The notes under the pieces: model-generated | Seen by the model: the letters and a program-made list of their open reading frames with translations, nothing else | What the model was told of the DNA's origin: nothing | Databases searched by the model: none | From: Bacteroidota bacterium | GTDB lineage: Bacteria; Bacteroidota; Bacteroidia; Chitinophagales; Chitinophagaceae | DNA length: 40,629 nucleotides | NCBI GenBank assembly: GCA_029555415.1 | Contig: JAKPSI010000098.1 | Span: 1 to 40,629 of the forward strand | Reading direction: 5' to 3' | Program-made: the position numbers and the translations under genes | In this document: positions 32,187 through 40,490 of the stretch, in pieces | How the letters are laid out: the number at the start of each line of letters is the position of its first letter | Position numbering within the stretch: position 1 is the stretch's first letter

Positions 32187-33851
32187 TCATGCCAATTGGA
32201 ATTCTGAAAGATTGAATAAATATTGAAACAAGCTTTTCAGTCTTGTATTGATCGTATTGAAATTCGCTGTGGTCGGATTGGATTCCCAATCCATCCACGC
32301 GTTGGTCCAGTAATAATCCCACTGCTGGCCGCTCAGCAGTGTCTGTGTTTTGATCTGCGCTTTGGAAGGTGCTGAAATGTCCATCATATAGAACACCTTC
32401 AGTGCTTCATCGATCAGATCGTTCGGATTACCGGGATTGGAAAGGGTCTTCGCGAATTCCACACAATTGAAGAGCACCTTTTTGCTGTTGCGTGTATACC
32501 CGGTATTGATCATCGTATCCGTGAACTGATTGCGTTTGGGCAACGAATCGGCATTGATCCAGATCTCGTGGAACAAAGGCTCCTGGTAATACGCAGGCAT
32601 GCCGGATACATTCGGCGGATCATGCGGGTTTTGCCCCATGTTCACCATCCAGGAATAAAAAGTATTGAAGAATCCGTAATTCGTATCCCAGTCCGCAGGA
32701 TCCGGGAACACCGTATTCATCTCCCGGATCGAGCCGATCACATGGTCGGCCGGCGATTTGATCATACATCCCCGGTTCATCACATCAAAGAAATGTTCGC
32801 TTTTGAAAAGCGCGGACAGCACCGGTTTGATATCATAATTATTCGTTCTGAAAATATTCGCCAGCGGTTCGATCACATTCGTCTCAACGGTCGCATCGAT
32901 CACATAATATACGAACCAGCGGTAGATCTTACGGACAATGAACTTCGACATTTCCTGCATACTGAAGATCAGGGTAAGCAACTCATTCAGTTCCTGGTCA
33001 CCGGCAGTTGCGTTCGACCGGCCCTGGATCACACTCGTATAAAAATAGGCCGAGAACACTTTATCCGCACCATTATGGCGTGCCACATTGAAAACCGAAG
33101 TATAATTGGTCGTATTGACCTGCCAGCCGGTGAGTACTTTGGCCACTTCTTTCACGTCCCCTTCCGTATAATGAGAGCCCGGACCTTTTCCGATCGTGAA
33201 TAGTTCCAGTAATTCACGGGCATAGTTCTCATCCGGGGCTGATGCCTGATTCAGATAACCATTCAGGTAACGCAGCATCGCCACATCGGTGGAAACCTGC
33301 CGGACCATCACTTTGAAATTGCCCAGCACGTGCTGGCGCAGCAACATATGCTGTTTGTAGATCCAGTTACCATTGCCCACATCCGTGGTTTCATTCCCGA
33401 AATGATCGACCCAGAACATCAGTAATTTTTCACGGATGCTCCGGTCCTGATTGATCATCACACCGGTCCACCATTTCTTATAAGAAGCGCGGCGCTGCGA
33501 TTGCACCGTTCCGTCATTATTGATATCATTCACCCAGGTAGTGCCTTGCACGATCGCTGTATCAGGATTCAGTGCGGTGGCGGATGTAGCATATTCTTTT
33601 ACAGGAGGTGCAGGAGCCGGCGCGGTCGGTGTCAGTAATTCATCCACCGCCTGGCCCATGGACTTTGTGAGGAAATAAATGATGTCCGCCCTTTTTGCAC
33701 CGAACATCGTACGCTTCAGCAGATGCGTTACTTCATCTTCGGTCCAGGGACCTGTATACGGATTGATACCGGAATTCGTACGCGCGCCAACAGGAGCCGC
33801 GGATCGCGCGTCTGTTTGATTCGTTTCCGTAAAATGCTCGTTGTGTTCCAT
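32187..33851 (-). CDS. DUF1800-family protein without a visible export signal
   Basis: 554 residues. DUF1800 features: WTEDEVTHLLKRTMFGAKRADI near the N-terminus, REKLLMFWVDHFGNE, ASAPDENYARELLELFTIG, VKEVAKVLTGWQVN, LFKSEHFFD. The family is of unknown function and is very often encoded next to DUF1501, as here. The N-terminus (MEHNEHFTETNQTDARSAAPVG) is polar, with no Sec, Tat or lipoprotein signal and no alternative upstream Met in frame that supplies one. It is the first gene of the operon, with a -7-like box at 33881. Confidence 0.9.
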   Translation of the reverse strand: MEHNEHFTETNQTDARSAAPVGARTNSGINPYTGPWTEDEVTHLLKRTMFGAKRADIIYFLTKSMGQAVDELLTPTAPAPAPPVKEYATSATALNPDTAIVQGTTWVNDINNDGTVQSQRRASYKKWWTGVMINQDRSIREKLLMFWVDHFGNETTDVGNGNWIYKQHMLLRQHVLGNFKVMVRQVSTDVAMLRYLNGYLNQASAPDENYARELLELFTIGKGPGSHYTEGDVKEVAKVLTGWQVNTTNYTSVFNVARHNGADKVFSAYFYTSVIQGRSNATAGDQELNELLTLIFSMQEMSKFIVRKIYRWFVYYVIDATVETNVIEPLANIFRTNNYDIKPVLSALFKSEHFFDVMNRGCMIKSPADHVIGSIREMNTVFPDPADWDTNYGFFNTFYSWMVNMGQNPHDPPNVSGMPAYYQEPLFHEIWINADSLPKRNQFTDTMINTGYTRNSKKVLFNCVEFAKTLSNPGNPNDLIDEALKVFYMMDISAPSKAQIKTQTLLSGQQWDYYWTNAWMDWESNPTTANFNTINTRLKSLFQYLFNLSEFQLA

Positions 33852-33880
33852 TGCAGGTCTTCGTTTCCCGGGGGACCGTT

Positions 33881-33888
33881 TAAAGATA
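33881..33888 (-). promoter_or_regulatory. Candidate -7 box of the DUF1800-DUF1501 operon
   Basis: Minus-strand TATCTTTA, one mismatch from TAnnTTTG, about 29 nt before the ATG at 33851. Confidence 0.4.
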
Positions 33889-33946
33889 CAATTTGGCTTA
33901 AACTTTTTCCATTCCTGTTGAATAATTGTTGGTTGCCTCCGTGCAT

Positions 33947-33974
33947 AAAAAAATCCGGCACAACCGTGCCGGAT
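33947..33974 (-). terminator. Intrinsic terminator of the thiolase gene
   Basis: ATCCGGCAC-AACC-GTGCCGGAT (9-bp perfect stem). On the minus strand it runs into seven Ts (33947-33953). 20 bp after the thiolase stop. Confidence 0.92.
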
Positions 33975-33994
33975 CCCTGTTATTTATCAGCAGT

Positions 33995-35170
33995 TTATAA
34001 ATTCTCGATGATCCCCGCAATGCCCTGTCCGCCGCCCACACAAGCGGAAACCATTCCGTATTTCTTATTCAGCCGTTTCATATCATGCAAAACCTGGATG
34101 GTCAGTTTACAACCGGTACATCCCAGCGGATGTCCTAATGCGATCGCACCACCATTGATGTTCACCCTGGAAGGATCCAAGCCTGCTTCACGGATCACCG
34201 CCAGCGACTGAGAAGCGAACGCTTCGTTCAGTTCGATCAGATCGATATCACTCAGATTCATCCCCGCTTGTTTCAGCACTTTGGGGATCGCCGCAACGGG
34301 ACCAATACCCATGATGCGCGGATGAACACCTGCTACCGCGCTGTTCACCAACCGGCCGATCGGTTGCACACCCAGCTCCTTCACCAACCGTTCACTCATC
34401 AACACCACGAACGCGGCACCATCACTGGTCTGCGATGAATTACCCGCTGTTACGGAACCACCTGCTGCGAAAGCCGGTTTCAGTTTGGACAGCACTTCAA
34501 TGGATGTATCCGCACGCGGACCTTCATCCGTATCCACCACATAATTCCTTTTTTGTTTTTTGCCATTCGCGTCCACATATATTTCTTCAACCGGTATCGG
34601 TAAGATGCCCGATTTGAAATTACCGTCAGCAATGGCTTTGATCGCCTTCTGATGGGAATGAAAAGAGAATTCATCCTGTGCCTCACGCGGCACACCATAT
34701 TCTTTTGCCACCGCTTCAGCGGTCAATCCCATATTCAGATAATAATCCGGTTCATCTTTCGCTATCGCATAGGAAGGAACGGTCTTCCAACCTGCGGTCG
34801 GCACCAGACTCATACTCTCCACCCCACCTGCAACGATGCATTCCGCCATGCCCATCCGGATCTTGGCCGTACCCATCGCGATCGTCTCCAGTCCCGAAGC
34901 ACAATAACGGTTCACCGTTACTCCCGGCACATCATAACCCAGTGCACGTGCGGATATGATCCGCCCGAACTGCAACCCCTGCTCCGCTTCCGGAACAGCA
35001 TTGCCCACCAGCACATCATCCACCCGCTTGGGATCCAGCTGCGGCAGCGTAGCCATCAATCCTTTGATCACTTCCACGGCCAGATCATCCGGACGGTAGA
35101 AACGGAATCCACCTCTTTTGGCTTTGCCGACAGCGGTACGGTATCCTGCAACGATATAAGCTTCCTGCAT
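33995..35170 (-). CDS. Acetyl-CoA C-acyltransferase (thiolase)
   Basis: 391 residues, the usual length for a thiolase. Nucleophilic Cys90 in [14 protein letters not shown], His347 in GHPLGCTG and the acid/base Cys377 in SACVGGGQG are all present, so it should be active. It degrades 3-ketoacyl-CoA in beta-oxidation or, in reverse, condenses acetyl-CoA units. The sequence does not separate a FadA-type from an acetoacetyl-CoA thiolase with confidence; the long insertion [17 protein letters not shown] is typical of FadA-like enzymes. Monocistronic, with its own promoter (35223-35254) and terminator (33947). Confidence 0.93.
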   Translation of the reverse strand: MQEAYIVAGYRTAVGKAKRGGFRFYRPDDLAVEVIKGLMATLPQLDPKRVDDVLVGNAVPEAEQGLQFGRIISARALGYDVPGVTVNRYCASGLETIAMGTAKIRMGMAECIVAGGVESMSLVPTAGWKTVPSYAIAKDEPDYYLNMGLTAEAVAKEYGVPREAQDEFSFHSHQKAIKAIADGNFKSGILPIPVEEIYVDANGKKQKRNYVVDTDEGPRADTSIEVLSKLKPAFAAGGSVTAGNSSQTSDGAAFVVLMSERLVKELGVQPIGRLVNSAVAGVHPRIMGIGPVAAIPKVLKQAGMNLSDIDLIELNEAFASQSLAVIREAGLDPSRVNINGGAIALGHPLGCTGCKLTIQVLHDMKRLNKKYGMVSACVGGGQGIAGIIENL

Positions 35171-35222
35171 GTAGTAAAATTAAGTGAGGTTTAAAAAAGG
35201 TTGCATAAACAACTTTCGATAT

Positions 35223-35254
35223 CAAAGTTAGGAGAATGACTCATTTCTGCCAAA
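35223..35254 (-). promoter_or_regulatory. Full -33/-7 promoter of the thiolase gene
   Basis: Minus strand TTTG (35254-35251), 20 bp, TAACTTTG (35230-35223): both consensus elements of the Bacteroidota promoter at correct spacing. The start point would be near 35217, giving a leader of about 47 nt. The best promoter seen in the window. Confidence 0.75.
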
Positions 35255-35273
35255 CAGGTTCAGCCGGTTGTTT

Positions 35274-35281
35274 TATCTTTG
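35274..35281 (+). promoter_or_regulatory. -7 box of pyrD
   Basis: TATCTTTG, exact TAnnTTTG, 10 nt before the ATG at 35292. It overlaps the in-frame TTG at 35268, which therefore cannot be the start. Confidence 0.6.
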
Positions 35282-35291
35282 CCCCGTAATT

Positions 35292-36317
35292 ATGTACACG
35301 CTTCTCCGCTCCATTCTGTTCTGCTTTCCTCCCGAGGCTGTTCACCACCTGTCGATGAATATGTTGCGCTTTGCCTGCCGGATCGGTTTCATCCGGAAGA
35401 TGATGGCCCGCCATTTTCAGGCTAAAGGCGTACAGCCTTATCAATTATGGAACCTGACATTCCCGAACCGGGTCGGCCTTGCCGCGGGGTTCGACAAGAA
35501 TGCGGCCTATTTGCGTGAACTGGAAACACTCGGCTTCGGATCCGTGGAGATCGGAACGGTCACGCCTCTGCCCCAACCGGGCAACGATCAGCCCCGCGTG
35601 TTCCGCTTACCGAAGGACAAAGGCCTGATCAATCGCATGGGCTTTAATAATGAAGGTGTGAAAGCTGCGGCTGAACGTCTCCGTGCCTACCGCGGTCATG
35701 GCTCCAAACTCATCATCGGTGGTAACATCGGCAAGAATAAAGTGACCCCGAATGAAGAGGCATGGAAGGATTATGAGATCTGTTTCCGCGAACTGGCAGA
35801 TTGCGTGGACTATTTCGTGGTGAACGTGAGCAGTCCCAATACACCCGGACTGCGCGCCTTGCAGGAAAAAGAATCCTTACGTCAGATCCTTACCCATCTG
35901 CAGGTCATCAATAATGAAAGACAACAACCGCTTCCCCTGCTGCTGAAGATCGCACCGGACCTGGGCAATGCCGAACTGGATGATGTGGCCGATCTGGCAC
36001 TGGAGATCAAACTGGACGGTTTAGTGGTGAGTAATACCACCATCAGCCGGGAAGGACTGACCACCGATGCTGAAAAAGTGAAAGCAATGGGTGCCGGCGG
36101 ACTGAGCGGCGCGCCGGTCAGACAAAGAAGTACGGAGGTCCTGAAATATATCATCAGCAAAACACAAAGCCGCATCCCGGTGATCGCCTCCGGCGGTATC
36201 TTCACCGCGGCGGATGCAAAAGAGAAGATCGATGCCGGCGCCTGCCTGGTGCAGGTTTGGACCGGATTCATTTACGAAGGCCCCGCTATTGCGAAAAAAA
36301 TCGCAACTTCAATATAA
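35292..36317 (+). CDS. pyrD: Dihydroorotate dehydrogenase, class 2 (quinone-dependent)
   Basis: 341 residues from ATG 35292. It oxidises dihydroorotate to orotate with FMN and passes electrons to membrane quinone, the fourth step of pyrimidine synthesis. The N-terminal amphipathic helices (LLRSILFCFPPEAVHHLSMNM) are the class 2 membrane/quinone tunnel. The barrel shows GLAAGFDKNA, GSVEIGTVTP, GFNNEG, and the catalytic-serine loop VVNVSSPNTPGLR, with the phosphate-binding ASGGIFT near the end. The terC gene follows after 12 bp. The enzyme two steps earlier in reading order, pyrC, lies at the other end of the window. Confidence 0.95.
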   Translation: MYTLLRSILFCFPPEAVHHLSMNMLRFACRIGFIRKMMARHFQAKGVQPYQLWNLTFPNRVGLAAGFDKNAAYLRELETLGFGSVEIGTVTPLPQPGNDQPRVFRLPKDKGLINRMGFNNEGVKAAAERLRAYRGHGSKLIIGGNIGKNKVTPNEEAWKDYEICFRELADCVDYFVVNVSSPNTPGLRALQEKESLRQILTHLQVINNERQQPLPLLLKIAPDLGNAELDDVADLALEIKLDGLVVSNTTISREGLTTDAEKVKAMGAGGLSGAPVRQRSTEVLKYIISKTQSRIPVIASGGIFTAADAKEKIDAGACLVQVWTGFIYEGPAIAKKIATSI

Positions 36318-36329
36318 CACAAACCAACT

Positions 36330-37139
36330 ATGTCATACCTGTTCACATCAGAAAGTCTGATCAGTTTTTTCATCCTTGTGGTCCTGGAGATCGTGCTCGG
36401 CATCGATAACGTCATCTTCGTCAGCATCATCATCAACCGGCTGCAACAATCCGACGAGAAAAAAGCACGTTTAGCCTGGATCATAACAGGGATCCTTATG
36501 CGCAGCACATTGCTCATGGGGCTCAGCTGGTTACTCGCACAGAAAGGAAAGTCTTATCTCACCCTTTTCGGCAAAGGTTTCGACCTGGCCAGTCTCGTTA
36601 TGCTGGGCGGTGGTATTTTCCTGATCTATAAATCCGTTCGGGAGATCCATCATAAACTGGAAGGCGAGGACCCGAATGCGGCGCTGGATCAAAAACCGAA
36701 ATTATCCCTCAGCAACGCGATCGCGCAGATCATGGTCATCGATGCCGTCTTTTCATTCGACAGTATCATCACCGCAGGGGGAACCGCCAAACATGTGGAG
36801 ATCATGATCGCTGCCGTGGTCATTGCCATGGGTGTCATGTTCCTGTTCAGTCCGAAGATATCCGGCTTCATTCACAAACACCCCACACTGAAGATGCTGG
36901 CACTCTCCTTCCTGGTCATGATCGGAATCAGTCTGATCGTGGAAGGATGGGATTCCGAACAGGCCGAACACCTGCACCTCAAGAACTATATCTATTTCGG
37001 AATGGCATTCTCTTTCCTGGTGGAACTGCTCAATATGACGATGATGAAAAGGCAGAAGTCGAAGCGTGTCGTGAAACTCAATGAACCGGTACTGCCACCG
37101 GATGAAGAAGATCAAAACAGATCAGATATGGCAAAGTAA
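36330..37139 (+). CDS. TerC-family integral membrane protein
   Basis: 269 residues with about seven transmembrane helices. TerC hallmarks are EIVLGIDNVIFVSI near the start and DAVFSFDSIITAGG after the central loop; these acidic residues within helices are thought to bind a metal. TerC proteins of this group are linked to manganese/calcium export or metal loading of exported proteins, and historically to tellurite resistance; which applies here cannot be read. It is 12 bp after pyrD, so it is probably cotranscribed. The last 18 bp overlap the end of convergent rsmE. Confidence 0.9.
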   Translation: MSYLFTSESLISFFILVVLEIVLGIDNVIFVSIIINRLQQSDEKKARLAWIITGILMRSTLLMGLSWLLAQKGKSYLTLFGKGFDLASLVMLGGGIFLIYKSVREIHHKLEGEDPNAALDQKPKLSLSNAIAQIMVIDAVFSFDSIITAGGTAKHVEIMIAAVVIAMGVMFLFSPKISGFIHKHPTLKMLALSFLVMIGISLIVEGWDSEQAEHLHLKNYIYFGMAFSFLVELLNMTMMKRQKSKRVVKLNEPVLPPDEEDQNRSDMAK

Positions 37140-37829
37140 TACGGCACCGGTCACACCTGCCGTTTCCGTTCTCAACCGGGTATCCCCCAGCGAAACCGCT
37201 TCCAGACCGGCTTCCAGCGCATGCTGTATCTCCATTTCCGAGAAATCTCCTTCCGGACCGATCAGCAGCAGTCGCGATGAAGAGGTGTCCCTCAACGCTT
37301 TTGTCAGTGCCGGCTTATCTCCCTCCGCGCAATGCGCGATGAATCGTTGTTCATAGTTGTGATGCGTAAGCAGCACTTCAAATAAGACCGGTTCATGCAA
37401 AACCGGCAACCAGCATTGTTTACTTTGCAACATGGCACTGATGCAGATCTGCTGCATCCGGTCCTGCCGGAATTTTTCTTTCTCCGTACGGTCGCACAGC
37501 AATGGGAAGATCTCCCGGATCCCAAGCTCGGTCGCTTTTTCCAGGAACCATTCAAAACGGTTACTGTTCTTCAGAATGGAAATACCGATCGCGTTATCCT
37601 TACCGTGCCTTGCGACCGTTTCTCTTTTTTCCACTGTCACACTGCAGTGTTTTTTGTGCGCATCGCTGATCACGGCCGTCAGCAGATCCCCTTCACCATC
37701 GGTCAGATGCAGTGATTCACCGGCCTGCATGCGCAGTACCTGTACCACATGACGGGAGGTATCCTCATCCAGGACGATGGTATTCGTTTGCGCGTCAGCG
37801 GGAGAGATATAGAAGAACGGCAGTGCCAT
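37122..37829 (-). CDS. rsmE: 16S rRNA m3U1498 methyltransferase
   Basis: 235 residues. N-terminal PUA-like domain (FFYISPADAQ ... HVVQVLRMQAGESLHLTDGEG) and C-terminal SPOUT methyltransferase domain with the knot motifs LLIGPEGDFSEMEI and VSLGDTRLRTETAGV, diagnostic for RsmE. It methylates U1498 of 16S rRNA in the small subunit, using SAM. It lies after dnaB on the same strand but is separated from it by a terminator. It overlaps terC by 18 bp tail to tail. Confidence 0.95.
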   Translation of the reverse strand: MALPFFYISPADAQTNTIVLDEDTSRHVVQVLRMQAGESLHLTDGEGDLLTAVISDAHKKHCSVTVEKRETVARHGKDNAIGISILKNSNRFEWFLEKATELGIREIFPLLCDRTEKEKFRQDRMQQICISAMLQSKQCWLPVLHEPVLFEVLLTHHNYEQRFIAHCAEGDKPALTKALRDTSSSRLLLIGPEGDFSEMEIQHALEAGLEAVSLGDTRLRTETAGVTGAVLLCHI

Positions 37830-37837
37830 GTGGTAAA

Positions 37838-37868
37838 AATAAAAAAGTCCCGCCAGAAGCGGGACTTT
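37838..37868 (-). terminator. Intrinsic terminator of dnaB
   Basis: AAAGTCCCGC-CAGAA-GCGGGACTTT, with a T-rich minus-strand tail (TTTTTTATTTTT, from A-rich 37835-37846). 19 bp after the dnaB stop and close to the rsmE ATG, so rsmE would need a promoter of its own or read-through. Confidence 0.9.
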
Positions 37869-37886
37869 ATCAATTATTTCATCCGG

Positions 37887-39449
37887 TCAGAACGGTGCAT
37901 CATCAGAATCTTCGGGCATATCATTCATTTTACTGCCGGTCTGGATGAATACCCTGGCGCCATCGCCGGGTTCATCCCCTGCAACCGGTTTCCAGTTACC
38001 GGGCAATCCGGGAGAACCAAGTCCGCCTTCATCTTCCGTGAATTTCTGGATATGCAGTAATGCTCTCAGTTTGATGGTTTCGAGCGAACCGTTACGGTGT
38101 TTGGCGATCCTTACGATCGTTTCACCGCGGTTGTTCTCACCCAGTTCATTGGTGGTGATATCATAATATTCCGGACGGTACAGGAACATGACCATGTCCG
38201 CATCCTGCTCGATCGCTCCGGATTCACGGAGGTCACTCAGCTGCGGCATCTTGGTACCATCCTTCGCACCGCGGGTTTCCACCGCACGGCTTAACTGCGA
38301 CAGTGCGATGATCGGCACCGCGAGTTCTTTTGCAAGGGCTTTCAGGTTACGGGAGATATTACTGATCTCCTGTTCACGGTTGCTGTTCTTGTTATCATTG
38401 GTACCGCTCATCAGCTGGAGGTAGTCGATGATGATCAGTCCGATATTATGTTTGTTCTTCAAACGGCGGCATTTCGCGCGCAACTCGAAGATGTTGAGGG
38501 CGGCAGTATCATCGATGAACAAAGGCGCTTGTGCCAGACGCTGGATACCACGCGCGTACAATTGTTTCATCTCATGTTCTTCCAGTTTACCACGGGCGAT
38601 CTTCTCCAGCCAGATCTCACTTTCAGCGGAAAGGATACGCTGAACAAGCTGACCGGCACTCATCTCAAGGCTGAACAGCGCCACACCAGTGGGTTTGCTC
38701 GGGTGCATGGCCGCGTTACGCGCCAGGTTCAGCGCGAAAGCGGTTTTACCCACGGCAGGACGTGCCGCAAGGATGATCAGGTCGGTATTCTGCCATCCGT
38801 AGGTAACACGGTCGAGCGATGGGAATCCGCTCGGTACACCGGTCACATCTTCGTTCTTATGACGAAGGTCCTCGATACGCTGGATCGTTTTCACGAGCAC
38901 CGAATCGATCGTATCGAAGTTCTTACGGAGGTGATTATTGGTGATCTCAAAGAGTTTGCTTTCCGCGTCATCCAGAAGGTCGAACACATCGGTGGAGTCC
39001 TCATACGCGTCGCCGATGATCTCACCGCTGATGCGGATCAGTTCGCGCTGAATGAATTTTTGCAGGATGATCCTGGCGTGTGCTTCGATATTGGCGGAAG
39101 AAACGACCGAGTTGGTCAGTTTAGTAACGTAGTAAGGACCACCCACGATCTCGATCTCTTCGCGCATGCGAAGTTCTTCTACCACGGTCAGGATATCGAT
39201 CGGCTGGCTCTTCTGAGCCAGTCCCTGCATCGCTTTGAAGATCCGCTGATGTGCTTCCACATAGAAACACTCCGGCTTCAGTACTTCGATGACGGCATCA
39301 AATGCGTTCTTCTCCAGCATGATCGCGCCGAGTACGGCTTCTTCCAGTTCTTTGGCCTGCGGGGGTATCTTGCCATACACCATGGTACCAAGGTCAAGGC
39401 TTGATTTCCTTCTTTGCTTCCTGTCTTTGTTCAGATTCGTGATGTCCAT
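37887..39449 (-). CDS. dnaB: Replicative DNA helicase DnaB
   Basis: 520 residues. N-terminal helical domain (IPPQAKELEEAVLGAIMLEKNAF), linker, then the RecA-like ATPase with Walker A ARPAVGKTAF (Lys235), LFSLEMSAGQLVQRIL, Walker B IIIDYLQLM, LSQLSRAVETR and LRESGAIEQDADMVMFLYRPEYY. No intein. The hexamer unwinds DNA at the replication fork and recruits primase. The last residues, MPEDSDDAPF, form an acidic tip ending in Pro-Phe, like the C-terminal tip of SSB. The extension between the conserved core (about residue 450) and the end is otherwise Gly/Pro rich. The region upstream holds a consensus DnaA box. Confidence 0.96.
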   Translation of the reverse strand: MDITNLNKDRKQRRKSSLDLGTMVYGKIPPQAKELEEAVLGAIMLEKNAFDAVIEVLKPECFYVEAHQRIFKAMQGLAQKSQPIDILTVVEELRMREEIEIVGGPYYVTKLTNSVVSSANIEAHARIILQKFIQRELIRISGEIIGDAYEDSTDVFDLLDDAESKLFEITNNHLRKNFDTIDSVLVKTIQRIEDLRHKNEDVTGVPSGFPSLDRVTYGWQNTDLIILAARPAVGKTAFALNLARNAAMHPSKPTGVALFSLEMSAGQLVQRILSAESEIWLEKIARGKLEEHEMKQLYARGIQRLAQAPLFIDDTAALNIFELRAKCRRLKNKHNIGLIIIDYLQLMSGTNDNKNSNREQEISNISRNLKALAKELAVPIIALSQLSRAVETRGAKDGTKMPQLSDLRESGAIEQDADMVMFLYRPEYYDITTNELGENNRGETIVRIAKHRNGSLETIKLRALLHIQKFTEDEGGLGSPGLPGNWKPVAGDEPGDGARVFIQTGSKMNDMPEDSDDAPF

Positions 39450-39890
39450 TGTTCAGTTAGGGCGATAAAGCGTTAAACCATCAGTTATTCACTAATTAGC
39501 GCGGGGCCGTCATTTCCGGCAGCGATTCCAGACTTGTATAAAGAAAAGATTTCTTGAAAGTTTCGGAATTTCCCAGCGGTCAGTACGGCGAAATTCAAGG
39601 CTTAGGAACTTTCAGCAAAATTTTTCTTTCTGCACGAGTTTCCAACCGGAAAACGGGGGTTATCCACATTCCGGTCCTGCGCTACCCTTCAATTTAAGGA
39701 TTTACTCTCATATCCCATTGTAAATTAACGTACAAGGAGCTCAGTGTCCCCTTCAAAACATGACGTTAATCAGGTTATCAGGGACAATAAATAAGGCCTG
39801 ACCGCTGTTATTGAAATAAGAAAAGTCCTTAACCCTCTGCAATTCGTACCAAACTGCTTTGCAGCTTTTATAACCTTCTAAACTCCTACT
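39450..39890. other. 441-bp divergent intergenic region with DnaA box
   Basis: The gap between dnaB (-) and the 39891 gene (+) holds TTATCCACA at 39660-39668, a perfect DnaA box, and TTATTCACT at 39485-39493 with one mismatch, plus A/T-rich stretches (about 39538-39560 and 39616-39630) and a CTAATTAG palindrome at 39492-39499. No gene or RNA recognised. It could be a regulatory region for dnaB under DnaA, or less likely an origin-associated element. Confidence 0.5.
39660..39668 (+). promoter_or_regulatory. Consensus DnaA box
   Basis: TTATCCACA, exact match to TTATnCACA, about 210 bp upstream of the dnaB start. Confidence 0.55.
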
Positions 39891-40400
39891 ATGGAAACTA
39901 CAATTGTAAACCGCCACAGCCGCCCGGTGCTGACCCAGACAGAAAACAACACCACCCTTTGGATCGGGCATCTTCAAACTGACCCTAATGACCATTTCGC
40001 GGGACAAACCTTCAAATGCCCCGATGCGGGAATGCTTGACAATATCCAGGTGTATGCTTCTTCCGTACATAACCCCGGTCAGATCGAACTGACCCTGCAT
40101 GAATTTGACCCGGCCACCCATAACTGGGGTCCTGCCATCGGCAATTCATCCCTTGATGTTGAAAAAGGTAGTCAGTCACAATGGGTACGTTTCACCCTCG
40201 ATCCTATCGAATTGCAGAAAGACCGTACTTACGGTTTCCGCCTGCAAACCAAGAATGCGCTGATGAGCATCGGTGAAGCAGCGACCGGCAATAAACAACC
40301 TTTCACTTTCGGCCATGAATGGAACGGAGATTCCAAAGACCTTATCGGACACTTCTTCTCCTATTTCAGTCTGGCATTCAAAGTTGAACTGGCTGTATGA
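39891..40400 (+). CDS. Small beta-sandwich protein of unknown function
   Basis: 169 residues, no signal peptide, no transmembrane segment. It is rich in strands with a repeated hydrophobic pattern (MLDNIQVYASS, GQIELTLHEFD, WVRFTLDPIEL, TYGFRLQTK, FSLAFKVEL), fitting a jelly-roll such as carbohydrate-binding or fibre-tip modules. No family recognised. It lacks both a Sec signal and a T9SS tail, so it may be cytoplasmic or exported by another route. It is followed by a bidirectional terminator and stands alone. Confidence 0.72.
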   Translation: METTIVNRHSRPVLTQTENNTTLWIGHLQTDPNDHFAGQTFKCPDAGMLDNIQVYASSVHNPGQIELTLHEFDPATHNWGPAIGNSSLDVEKGSQSQWVRFTLDPIELQKDRTYGFRLQTKNALMSIGEAATGNKQPFTFGHEWNGDSKDLIGHFFSYFSLAFKVELAV

Positions 40401-40426
40401 TCCTGAACAACTGAAACATCCTCAAT

Positions 40427-40467
40427 AAAAAAAAGCCCCGACGTTCACCGTCGGGGTTCTTTTTTTA
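40427..40467. terminator. Bidirectional intrinsic terminator
   Basis: CCCCGACG-TTCAC-CGTCGGGG with an A run before (40427-40434) and a T run after, so it works on both strands. It serves the convergent genes ending at 40400 (+) and 40491 (-). Confidence 0.92.
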
Positions 40468-40490
40468 TAGATAAGGTCCTTATGGTTGGT

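Noticed and set aside
35268-35291. TTG start for pyrD
   Set aside because: The TTG lies upstream of and overlaps the -7 box; the ATG at 35292 gives the normal class 2 N-terminus.
38448-39404. 318-codon + strand open frame
   Set aside because: Lies wholly antisense to dnaB, whose motifs are unambiguous.
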